In this document: positions 1 to 7,823 of the stretch, piece by piece | Layout: every line of letters starts with the position of its first letter | How positions within the stretch are numbered: position 1 is the stretch's first letter | NCBI GenBank assembly: GCA_027575805.1 | Contig: JANBPU010000344.1 | Span: 1-15,570 of the forward strand | From: Mycoemilia scoparia | Taxonomy: Eukaryota; Kickxellomycota; Kickxellomycetes; Kickxellales; Kickxellaceae | Direction of reading: 5' to 3' | Length of the DNA stretch: 15,570 nt | Made by a program: the position numbers and the translations under genes | Notes under the pieces: model-generated | The model's input: only the letters and a program-made list of their open reading frames with translations | What the model was told of the DNA's origin: nothing | Database searches by the model: none

Positions 1-221
1 TACATGGAGTCTGCTTTATAAATTTTGGTGTTCACACATATGCTTCACGTTTCTATCTTTCTGTTTGAGAAATTGGATATATTTTTTAAGTTTTTGGGGA
101 GATAATGTGGTGGTGGTCGCTATTCTAGGTGAGTACCTTGATCATTAATGAAAATTTACCATGTTGAATATAGTTGATTGTTTATGTAAATAAGTTATAT
201 TCTGTTATAATGACGATCAAA
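1..221. other. AT-rich sequence downstream of the zinc-ribbon gene
   Basis: This is the left edge of the window. No open frame of useful length, RNA gene or repeat is visible. On the minus strand it would hold the 3' untranslated region and terminator of the zinc-ribbon gene, but I cannot point to a convincing poly(A) signal. Confidence 0.4.
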
Positions 222-1447
222 TTAATCTTTAAACTCGACATCCATACTAGAAACAATCGGAGAGCCAATCTCATCTCTATTGTTGTTGATAATATCATCA
301 GATTGAATAATTGTTGATTCTGTATCATCACCAAGTATATTATCGTTGGGTTGGGTTGATGGTGCTAATGTGGACGAACCACTTGTTAATTCCTCAATGT
401 TCCTTGTTGGATAAATGTGATTGTTAGAGTGGTTTGGCGTGGTAGTATTATTGCTACTATTGCTGTTTATATTTTCTCTAAGATCTCTAGACTCCTGGTC
501 ATCATTAGTTCCATTGAATGTAGCAGTAGTAATATTATCTGGCTGAGCAGCAATCCAATCGGTTTTGAACTGAGATGATTTTCTAATAACCTTGCCAGAG
601 TTTGCTCTAAGTTTGCATTCAAGTTTACCATTGAGGTTATAAGCTTCAATATCGTTTGTTGTACAAATGTAAGGTCCTCGACCCTTTATTGTTATATTTA
701 AGTAACCTCTACCAATCCTTATTCTGTTACTAGTATTACTATTACCATCGTTATTGTTTGTTTCAGGATATGCTTGAACTATATGTTTTAAATGCAAATT
801 AAATTTAAGGTTAAAAACCTGTGGCTGTTAATATGATATTGATATATATATATATATATATATACGTATATGTACTATCCATTTCTTGATGTATTTACCT
901 AGCTGAAAGTTTCCTTTAAGTTCGATGCTATGATTTACAGTTTCACTTATTGATATACTCTCTTCGAATACTTTTGGGTAACTTCTAGTAAATAAACAAA
1001 TAAAAATGTTTGATATAGGTTATTAGCTGGTTTGGTCATAAGTTGTAGATAATATTTATTCAAAAGCATCGTTGATATTGAATGTAAGTTTACCTATTAT
1101 CAGGGTCTTGATCATACTTAAAGTAACCTTTTGTCTTATAATCAGGATACTGGCCGGGTATAATGTTTGCTTCAAACTTAAAATCTTGTCCACTGGATAT
1201 GCCAGTTAGTTTCCAGAGCAATTGAACATGCTAAATTGAGCAATAAAGGAGGAGAGTGTATAATCACAATGAATAAAAGTATGACGATTTAAATTATAGG
1301 AATAAAGAGTTGCGTTTTGCTTACCTTCAATTTATACCTTCGTGAATTACACTGTGGGCAAATTTTCAATTGACTTAAATGGGAACAAACTTGATGATAT
1401 GTGCAACCAATGCATTTGTACTTATATGTTATCTGTGGATCCATCAT
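222..1447 (-). CDS. Unrecognised zinc-ribbon protein, four exons, about 300 aa
   Basis: I assembled four exons on the minus strand: 1447-1325, 1230-1094, 984-899 and 778-222. The introns are 94, 109 and 120 bp, with donors GTAAGC, GTAAAC and GTAAAT and acceptors TTTAG, ACTAG and ATATAG. Reading phase holds across all junctions and gives about 300 residues. The start is one of two adjacent ATGs (1447 or 1444), with an in-frame TAG at 1459-1457 just upstream. Residues 12-33 form a CxxC-x14-CxxC zinc ribbon (CIGC ... CPQC). About 100 residues rich in beta-strand-like and charged stretches follow, including a glycine- and arginine-rich GRGYLNITIKGRGP segment. The last ~110 residues are Asn/Ser/Thr/Asp-rich and probably disordered. 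A zinc ribbon followed by beta-strands recalls nucleic-acid-binding OB-fold proteins, but I recognise no family, so function is unknown. The third intron's acceptor is the least certain point: upstream alternatives (AACAG, CACAG) lead straight into a stop. I found no homopolymer tracts like those in the dioxygenase gene. Confidence 0.62.
842..864. repeat. (TA)n microsatellite inside intron 3
   Basis: About 11-12 TA units lie within the third intron of the zinc-ribbon gene. They would add length variation to the intron without touching the coding sequence. Confidence 0.85.
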
Positions 1448-1628
1448 GATGAGTGTCTAATTTTGACTTGTTATGTCTTGAATAAAAATTAGCAAAATGT
1501 CTAGTATAATTTATGAGAAAAAATCAAATTTGAAGAATGTCTATGGCCGTTAGGATGATAAGAGATGGAGTTATAAACTTTTTTATATTTAGTTGGCGAG
1601 ATACCACATCCATCATTTTTATTCAAAA

Positions 1629-1656
1629 GTGTGTGTGTGTGTGTGTGTGTGTGTGT
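1629..1656. repeat. (GT)14 microsatellite
   Basis: This is an uninterrupted GT tract of 28 bases. It ends four bases before the 3' end of dispersed-repeat copy A. Read in the orientation of that repeat it is an (AC)n tail directly after the element. Confidence 0.9.
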
Positions 1657-1660
1657 ATTG

Positions 1661-1779
1661 CAAGATTTCACTTGGGATTAAGCATATTGTAGGCGGGAAA
1701 TGGACCTTGCGTATTGGCCCAATCACCAGCCATTTGATATGCAATTCCAGGGGATCCACCATTTTGCCTAAGGTCTTGT
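1661..1779 (-). repeat. Dispersed repeat family, copy A (reverse orientation)
   Basis: The reverse complement of this stretch aligns by eye with 9917-10019 and 12073-12201. Shared blocks in order are CAAGRCCTTAGGCAAAATGG, a CCCC-rich patch, a GGAATTGCATATMAAATGGCTG-like block, TGATTGGGCCAA, then GCCTAC and finally AAGTGAAATCTT. This copy has the longer spacer between the GGCCAA and GCCTAC blocks, as copy C does. No coding frame or clear tRNA-type A/B boxes are seen, so the class of element is unknown. Confidence 0.75.
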
Positions 1780-2024
1780 GAGTATTGATTATTTCATTAT
1801 TATTGGGTTTTCTATATAAAAACAATAGAGAAAAGGCTATTAATATTTATTCAAATTTGTTTTTACATTTTATCAATTTTAATAAAATTTTATTTAGATT
1901 TGCGAGCATTTTAAAATAATAATAATGAATTTACAGTAAATAATGCGAATTATATTATAAATTTAAATTTGATTATTCTATTTTGAAATATCACTTGAAT
2001 TGAGAAAGGGGTATGCTTTGAATT
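1780..2024. other. AT-rich intergenic DNA
   Basis: This stretch is very AT-rich, with short A/T runs and ATA repeats and no open frame worth calling. It separates repeat copy A from MITE 1. Confidence 0.5.
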
Positions 2025-2148
2025 GATATGGATAATAATTTTTGAAGGGTGAATGTTTATTAGTAAAACTGGATATCCGTTTGGTTGCGATTACGCCTAT
2101 AATCATTGGTCCCCAAAATTTACCCTTCAAAAATTATTGCCCATATAT
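2025..2148. mobile_element. MITE 1, about 124 bp with ~24-bp terminal inverted repeats
   Basis: The left end (2025-2050) and the reverse complement of the right end (2122-2148) both read ATATGG, two variable bases, then AATAATTTTTGAAGGGT. The interior is non-coding and about 70 bp long. A second element with matching termini lies at 10020-10147, which supports a non-autonomous DNA transposon family rather than a chance hairpin. The interiors are only weakly alike. I cannot assign a superfamily, and no clear target-site duplication is visible at this copy. Confidence 0.72.
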
Positions 2149-2170
2149 CTATTTTACTATTAACTTTGAT

Positions 2171-2190
2171 AATAATAATAATAATAATAA
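2171..2190. repeat. (AAT)n trinucleotide repeat
   Basis: Six to seven AAT units lie in AT-rich intergenic DNA just right of MITE 1. Confidence 0.8.
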
Positions 2191-2354
2191 CATAGGTTAA
2201 CATAGTGTAGATACCAATATAAAATTTAAATTTTAGTTACTATAATAAAAAGTTAATGTTATACTTTTTAACTAATATTAAAAGTAACTTCTATTTAATA
2301 AAAAACTGATCAATAAATACATTAATAGCTAACTAAAAGTTGAAATGTGTATAC

Positions 2355-2362
2355 TATAAAAG
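2355..2362 (+). promoter_or_regulatory. TATA box candidate (TATAAAAG) for the coiled-coil gene
   Basis: A canonical TATAAAAG is followed by a C/A-rich stretch that looks like a transcribed leader. It lies about 370 bp before the ATG at 2732. A second TATA-like string (TATATATAA) at 2599-2607 is closer to that ATG and could be the main one. Which is used cannot be told from sequence. Confidence 0.4.
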
Positions 2363-2446
2363 AGAGGCACACAAATTTTCAGCACGCTTGTTTAACTAAC
2401 AAAAACATCTGTTCAATCCATCAGCTAAAAGCCTAAACACTCGACT

Positions 2447-2497
2447 ATGTACCATCAACAAGAATACTTTGCTTTCGAATCCCAGAAGGATATATAA
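2447..2497 (+). other. Possible 16-codon upstream ORF
   Basis: If transcription starts near the TATA box at 2355, the leader carries a short open frame with 16 sense codons before TAA. It would encode MYHQQEYFAFESQKDI. It could dampen translation of the downstream coiled-coil gene. There is no evidence beyond position and an intact frame. Confidence 0.25.
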
Positions 2498-2731
2498 ATG
2501 GTACTTTGGCCATACAGATCACCACAAATATTCAAAAAATACTCTAATAAACCTTTAATATATTAACAGCATCGCTATTTACCAGCAAAGTTTCGCAGTA
2601 TATATAACAGAAATTTATCTTTGACGCGTTCTGTTTACAAACAACATACAACACATACGTCTCCTTCTTCTACTCATATTCAATAGGCTATTAATAATAA
2701 AGAACAAGGAAGTCACTTTACAACGACTACA

Positions 2732-3040
2732 ATGCACAACTACCGAAGAGAAAATTACGCTATGGAATTGCAAAGAATTAAAGACCAAATCAGACAGTAC
2801 GATATAAATATTGAAAATAGTAAAGCTTGCAAGGATTATTTCAGGAGACAATTGGATGTTATTGAAAGGAATTATCCTAATGTATCTAGTAGAAATGGAA
2901 GAATTAAGGACAGAATTGAAAGTCTAAAGACTGCTATTGAAAGTCATAATCGTGATGCACAAAATTTTATTAAAATAAAGTTGCGACTTTTGAGAAGAAG
3001 AAACAGAATACAGGATTGTCTTAATAGTACAGTTGTTTAA
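2732..3040 (+). CDS. Small coiled-coil protein of unknown function, 102 aa
   Basis: This is a single-exon frame from ATG to TAA. The protein is highly charged and helical, rich in Arg, Lys, Glu and Gln with regularly spaced Leu and Ile. Residues about 10-52 and 58-95 read as two coiled-coil helices separated by a short Asn-Pro-Asn turn. There is no signal peptide, membrane segment or metal site, and I recognise no family. It lies in AT-rich DNA, yet its codons give a compositionally normal soluble protein, which argues against a random frame. TATA-like sequences upstream (2355 and 2599) support transcription on this strand. It could be a structural or adaptor protein, or a lineage-specific orphan. 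Confidence 0.5.
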   Translation: MHNYRRENYAMELQRIKDQIRQYDINIENSKACKDYFRRQLDVIERNYPNVSSRNGRIKDRIESLKTAIESHNRDAQNFIKIKLRLLRRRNRIQDCLNSTVV

Positions 3041-3448
3041 ATCTAGTGTATCCTATCCTCTCTTTCTCTCTTTATATTTTTGGGACATGATTACTACTCG
3101 CTCAGTCAGGAGAAGATAATTATCTTTTAGTTTTATTTTGTAAATCAAGATTTTATGTATTTGCAAGTTTATTAGCAAACATAATAATATTATGTTTAGT
3201 GACATTATGATATACCTTGGATAAGATGTTGTATTTAATATATTATAGTGTGGGCATATGTGAACTGTAATTAAAGCTATAAATAAGCAAGAAAATAGTA
3301 GGTTTTGTTTTAAACAACCTATTCTTCGTGTAAATCGAAGGAGTGGTGGGAGTGAGAGGAGGATATGGATCTGGTTTTGAAAGGGTTCATAAACATTTGC
3401 CAGACAATAAATGTAAGCTGATAAACTAGTTCAACAACTAGAAAATAT
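3041..3448. other. 3' region of the coiled-coil gene and intergenic DNA
   Basis: A pyrimidine-rich stretch follows the stop codon (3056-3078). AT-rich sequence with AATAAG-like strings near 3280 may include the transcript end. No other gene is seen. Confidence 0.4.
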
Positions 3449-3461
3449 CCCCCCCCCCCCC
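3449..3461. repeat. Poly-C tract, 13 bases
   Basis: A run of 13 C marks the left edge of the microsatellite-rich block. Homopolymers of G/C this long are prone to slippage and to sequencing error. Confidence 0.9.
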
Positions 3462-3553
3462 TGTCTCCTTTTTTGAGACAAAAGGTTACTGGGCATGCCG
3501 TTATATCTTTCCCACGGCATCCGAAATAAGTAACAACAAGCCAATTTCAACTT

Positions 3554-3574
3554 GCAGCAGCAGCAGCAGCAGCA
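3554..3574. repeat. (GCA)7 trinucleotide repeat
   Basis: Seven uninterrupted GCA units lie outside any supported gene. The same motif recurs in the coding regions of the dioxygenase and FAM210-like genes. Confidence 0.9.
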
Positions 3575-4564
3575 ATGTGGCATTGTTGCACTATTGAACT
3601 TACTTATAAATGTTGATGATAGGGTGGCGGCTAATTGGCTACTACGTAGTAGGCGCACAATGAACAGTGGCAGTATTAGCAAAACAATGATTATATGACG
3701 GCACACTTATGTTATGCACATGCACATAGTCAGAGAGCATTCCTAATTAAAAACGAGTGAGTAGTGGTGGCGGGGTTGTGAGTCTGGCATTTACTCCTTC
3801 GATTTACAGTGATTCATTTGACCCCCTGACTGACTGGCTGACTGAATCTTAAGTAAAGTCAGCTGACACCTCCAGCTCAATGTCTATGTTTCTGTACTGG
3901 TTGGGGGGGCATGTGGGGACTATTTGTGTGGCAGTGTCCAAAATAAAAAGAACGAGACAAGAGACAAAGACAAGGCGAGAAAAAAAAAGTAACCGAAATA
4001 TGAGTGTGGTTGGTGGCCTGAGCTCTACATTGGCAGATAATTTACTGTGCAAACTGGAGGAAGGGGGCGAAGGGGCAAGGAAGGGGCGTAGTAGTAGCCA
4101 CTGTGTGCGTTGGTTTCTTGATGAAAAAGACGATACCAGTATGCATGGAATAGTACTAACAAATTGAAAGGCCCCCGCCGATTCTTATCAACCACATCTG
4201 CGCACCGCTCAATCCACAGTCGATATTATTGACTTTGTGGTGGTCGTGGTGGTGGCAAGGCTGAAAATATTATGTGAGTCACCATTTTATAACTGTGTTT
4301 TTGAGTGCTTTGCTTTGCTTTACTCTACTCTACTTTACTTTAATGACAGTAGTGCAGCAGTACAGAGCGGATGGCCACCCCAGCAGCACGCACAGCCTGG
4401 ACAAGAACAATAGTGCTCAATTGCAGCCGTGCTATCAGATAAAGAAGGGGAGGGGGAATTCTGAAACCAAGCCGATTTACTTGTCTTTACACTGACACAT
4501 TGTATACAGGCCGAAAGCTTGAGCAAGCTTTGGAGAACATACAATGCTCATCGATGTGGGCGTG

Positions 4565-4568
<4 letters not shown>

Positions 4569-4604
<36 letters not shown>
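4569..4604. repeat. (AG)18 microsatellite
   Basis: This is 36 bases of uninterrupted AG, the longest simple repeat in the window. A shorter (GA)n lies at 4753-4769. Long purine mirror tracts of this kind can form triplex DNA and can serve as GAGA-type sites; neither is shown here. Confidence 0.92.
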
Positions 4605-4609
<5 letters not shown>

Positions 4610-5123
4610 GGGTGTTCACCGAGTCAACCAGCCATTAGGGAGTATGGCCCTCAGCACATATGCAACCACACAACAACCGTGAAGGTCCATCATACATACT
4701 CCAACGATCGAGAAAAACCAAGGAAGGAGCGAATGGCAATGGAAGCAAAGGGGGAGAGAGAGAGAGAGACTCAGAGTGTCGGCAGCCAACATCTCACATT
4801 GCATATGCTGCACAAAGAAAGAACGAATCGAGTGTGAGTGAGTGAGTGAAAGAAAAGAACAAAGAGAAAAATCCATATCAGATGACGGTCATCATAGTCA
4901 GTCATTAGCAACAACCATCCTTTCATCAGATATGGAAAATCCAATACATACACGATCCTCTTCCTATGAGGCCTAGCTGGCTGGCGTTGTTGTATTGAAT
5001 ATCTGATTGGAAAGCCATACATTGTGCCTCTGTGTCTGGCGGCCAGTGGATAAAATGGGGGCTGCTGCGTGTTTTCAATTGTTCTGGCGGGGAGAGTGTG
5101 GGAATGTATATCATCGCTGTCTC

Positions 5124-5149
5124 TGTGTGTGTGTGTGCGTGCGTGCGTG
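5124..5149. repeat. (TG)n running into (CGTG)n compound microsatellite
   Basis: Six to seven TG units pass into three CGTG units. It is part of the simple-repeat block upstream of the dioxygenase gene. Confidence 0.85.
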
Positions 5150-5983
5150 AAAAGGGCCAGAGAGGTAGGGGTAATAGTGCCCCCTGAACCGCCACCATTG
5201 GATTGAGCTTTATCCAATATTGAATCTTTCTTGGCCAATACTGGCCCAATGTCATGATTTTACTGGCCCAAACAGCAAAAAGTCTCCGCTTCTGCTGCTG
5301 CTATTGCTTCTGAAGCTCTCCTCCCCTTGGTGAGTACTGGAAAAAGCTACCAATATTAATGGTAGTAAAAGTAGTGGGGAATGGCTTACGACGATGGTGA
5401 TAATAATGATGATGCTGTTGACACTACTGCCTGTACTGGAGGGGAGGAGGAGGAGGAGGAGTGGTGGTGGGTGGGTAATACTCCGTAATTGCTTGCTTAC
5501 AGGGCCGATTCTTTTGTGGGAGAGCGTATAGAAGGCAAGGGATGGGGGAATATCCGGTGGTGACTATGGAACAGTCCATTTCTGAAACACCTCCAACAAT
5601 CGAAAGATGTTGCGCACAAACCAACCTGTATTTACGCCACAGGCAGAGATATGGTTGGAGGACGGGCAGGCAGGTGACATGTCTGGCGGCAAGCAAAGGG
5701 GTGGATAGAGAAAAGGTCACAACACCCACTGAGCAAAAGAGAGAGAGGGAGAGGGATGCCAATTAATCAATTGGAAAAAGAAGAGGGGTTTCAGAGTGTA
5801 CCCTGTCGCTGCTGCTGCTGCTGCTCTCTGGCTGTGGAAGGAATATTTATCAAACCATTCTCTCGTGCCTTGTGAATGTGTGTGTGGATCATTGGATATT
5901 GGTGTTCTCTCCATAAGACTACGATGACACTGATGGGCGGGTGAAATTGATCAGATATCGCCCTCATTTCTCTTTCAGGCGGG

Positions 5984-6005
5984 CCATTGGCTTTATTATA
6001 AAAAG
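5984..6005 (+). promoter_or_regulatory. Core promoter of the cysteine dioxygenase gene: inverted CCAAT box and TATA box
   Basis: CCATTGG (5984-5990, an inverted CCAAT motif) is followed after six bases by TATAAAAAG (5997-6005). A strongly pyrimidine-rich stretch (6006-6030) and a C/T-rich leader then run to the ATG at 6184. This is the usual layout of a fungal promoter and implies a leader of about 150 bases. A TTTAAACAG string at 6163-6171 resembles a 3' splice site, so an intron in the leader is possible, but I see no matching donor. Confidence 0.55.
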
Positions 6006-6183
6006 CCGCCCCTTTCCCCTTTCTTTTTTCTTTCAATTACCCCTTCAACAAACTGTGCCCCCTACACAATTCTATATTTTATTTATCATACTTTTTTCTC
6101 TGCCAATATAACATTGCATTTGGCCCCCCACCAACCATTTATTTCACTATCTAGTCTTCTTTTAAACAGGAACAACCAGAAAC

Positions 6184-7251
6184 ATGTCTCCACCCTCTCT
6201 TTCCTCTTCCGAAATGCCGCCAATACTACCTCTAGACAACAACAACAACAGCAGCAGCAGCAACACCGCTCCAGCAGCTTCTTCTTGTTCTTCCACGACG
6301 GCAACCAACAAGTCCTCCGAAAAGCCAATAAAATCTCTCAAAGAGCTGGTATCTCGTCTTCACGAAGTCCTTGGTGACCAAGGCTTGGTGGATTCCGAGG
6401 AAAATGTGGCAAAGGTACAAGACCTAATGAACCAATACCAGCAACGAAAGTCGTCTTCTCTCTCCTCGACCTCCATTATTGAAGAAGAAGAAGAAGAAGA
6501 AGAAGAAGAAGAAGAAGAGGATGAGGATTGGCGTGAATATGCAATGTATGATGGAGGTCGGTATACCAGAAACTTGGTAGACAATGGTAACGGGAAATTC
6601 AATCTTTTGTTACTGGTCTGGGGGTCGGACCAGGCCAGTCCCATTCATGACCATGCAAACTCGCATTGTATGATGAAGTTATTGGATGGTCAATTGACGG
6701 AGAGCAGATATGAAATGCCTTGTTCTTCTTCCTCATCATCAACCCACGACAATAATAATAATAATAGTGGCGCAAAGATGAACCTTATTGGGGAAAAATC
6801 ACTGGTCAAAAACCAAGTAGCTTATATCCATGATAAAATCGGCTTGCATCGGATGTCCAATCCATCCAAAACCAAAATGGCTGTCTCGCTTCATCTGTAT
6901 ACCCCGCCATTTGATCTTTGCCGGGTGTTTGATAAAGATACTGGAAAGGCAAAGAAAAGCTTTTGTAATAGTTATTATTCCAAAGGTGGGAAACAGATTA
7001 AAACTCTGAGTGGTGGTGGTGGTGGTGGGTGCGAGTCTTCTGTGGTGACCGCTAAGGCTGATAGTGTTGATGAGAGTCGTCTTCATCATCATCATTTGAC
7101 TTCGGGTAGTGAGAATGAAGATAGCAGCAGCAGCAGCAGCAGTGGTTGTGAAGGTCAAGGCCAAGAACAACATAGTGACGAAGAAGAGATTTGTGATTCT
7201 ATAACTGCACCTGCATCTGCATCTTCTGCAGCTCCGGTCTCAATTTATTAA
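6184..7251 (+). CDS. Cysteine dioxygenase (EC 1.13.11.20), 355 aa
   Basis: The enzyme oxidises L-cysteine with O2 to cysteine sulfinate, the first step of cysteine breakdown, in the cytosol. The conserved cupin core covers residues ~116-265. RYTRNLVDNGNGKFN (126-140) holds substrate-binding Tyr127 and Arg129. IHDHANSHC (154-162) gives iron ligands His155 and His157. GLHR gives the third ligand, His222, and HLYTPPFD gives Tyr239. Cys162 and Tyr239 match human Cys93 and Tyr157, the pair that forms the thioether cofactor. The enzyme should therefore be active. It is much longer than the ~200-residue animal enzymes. The N-terminus (1-46) is Ser/Asn-rich, a run of 13 Glu (100-112) sits between the first helices and the core, a Ser/Asn loop lies at 180-195, and residues 270-355 are a Gly/His/Ser-rich tail. 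The gene is intronless, and the ATG lies about 180 bp after the TATA box. Confidence 0.95.
   Translation: MSPPSLSSSEMPPILPLDNNNNSSSSNTAPAASSCSSTTATNKSSEKPIKSLKELVSRLHEVLGDQGLVDSEENVAKVQDLMNQYQQRKSSSLSSTSIIEEEEEEEEEEEEEDEDWREYAMYDGGRYTRNLVDNGNGKFNLLLLVWGSDQASPIHDHANSHCMMKLLDGQLTESRYEMPCSSSSSSTHDNNNNNSGAKMNLIGEKSLVKNQVAYIHDKIGLHRMSNPSKTKMAVSLHLYTPPFDLCRVFDKDTGKAKKSFCNSYYSKGGKQIKTLSGGGGGGCESSVVTAKADSVDESRLHHHHLTSGSENEDSSSSSSSGCEGQGQEQHSDEEEICDSITAPASASSAAPVSIY
6481..6519 (+). repeat. (GAA)12-GAG tract encoding poly-Glu
   Basis: Twelve identical GAA codons and one GAG encode Glu100-Glu112 of the dioxygenase. Near-perfect codon purity points to recent slippage rather than selection for acidic residues by mixed codons. 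Confidence 0.9.
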
Positions 7252-7823
7252 AAAACAATAATAGTAGTATGCCATGAAAATGTCCGCTGCTTAAAGCTAC
7301 ACATTATTATTATCATCATCATATATGGCTGGCTGGCTGTTGTGTGGGACTACCACACACACATACTAACTTAACTACTACTATTACTACTACTCCTCCT
7401 CCTCTTCTCCTCTTTTTCAATCAATCTAATTTTCTTCATTTTTCTTTGGTTGCATTGCTGTCTGTCTTTTTATTTGCTATTTCATCATTATTCCTTTACA
7501 ATTAGTATTTTTATCCACAATCATTGCGATTCTTGTTATCCTTAGTATATGATCAATATAATAGCCATTTAAAATCAATAATAGTTGTTAATATCGTAAT
7601 GAGTATTTATTTGAGCTGCTTGCAAATAAACACACACACACACAAAAGATAGTTTATATTTCAATCTAATAATAATAAAGAAGAATAGAATAATAAAATG
7701 AAATTCTGAAACTGGCGGGGCGGGGCTGGGCTGGGCTATTCTACCCAAATCAATCTAGAATATACAATATCTCATCATCGCTAGAGTGTGTTGTTTGTAG
7801 GAAGTAAGATTGTTGTGACCGAA
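7252..7823. other. Intergenic region between convergent genes
   Basis: The dioxygenase and the FAM210-like gene end toward each other across 572 bp. An AATAAA at about 7625 can serve the plus-strand transcript. TTTATT at about 7605 can serve the minus-strand one, so the two 3' ends may overlap. The region also holds (ACT)n/(CTC)n runs near 7376-7405 and an (AC)n run at 7629-7643. No additional gene is seen. Confidence 0.5.

Larger units (their letters stand above)
3462..5983. other. Gene-poor, microsatellite-dense region upstream of the cysteine dioxygenase gene
   Basis: About 2.5 kb holds no frame that reads like a protein; the open frames here are short and made of repeat-encoded residues. 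Simple repeats are packed in: (GCA)7, (GA)n twice, (GT)n running into (GCGT)n, GGA runs near 5440-5460, GAGT runs near 4833-4848, TACTC/TTTGC runs near 4305-4340, and (CTG)n near 5809-5825. Base composition is clearly more GC-balanced than left of 3.3 kb. The plus strand is purine-rich between about 4540 and 5770. It may be a long regulatory region for the dioxygenase gene or hold a non-coding transcript; the sequence alone does not decide. Confidence 0.55.

Noticed and set aside
2216..2335. Possible further MITE with AAAGTTA/TAACTTT-type inverted strings
   Set aside because: The arms are short, imperfect and almost pure A/T, and no second copy with the same ends is present in the window.
4569..4604. 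Tandem repeats as a CRISPR array
   Set aside because: These are dinucleotide microsatellites with no spacers, in DNA that is clearly eukaryotic.
3880..5762. Several open frames of 60-155 codons in the repeat-rich region (for example 3880-4167 +, 4544-4837 +, 4771-5238 -, 5424-5762 -)
   Set aside because: They are open mainly because simple repeats lack stops. Their translations are strings of repeat-encoded residues, overlap on both strands, and show no domain or plausible start context.
6086..7173. Minus-strand and alternate-frame open frames across the dioxygenase gene
   Set aside because: They are shadows of the real gene, kept open by the GAA, AGC and AAC tracts read in other frames.
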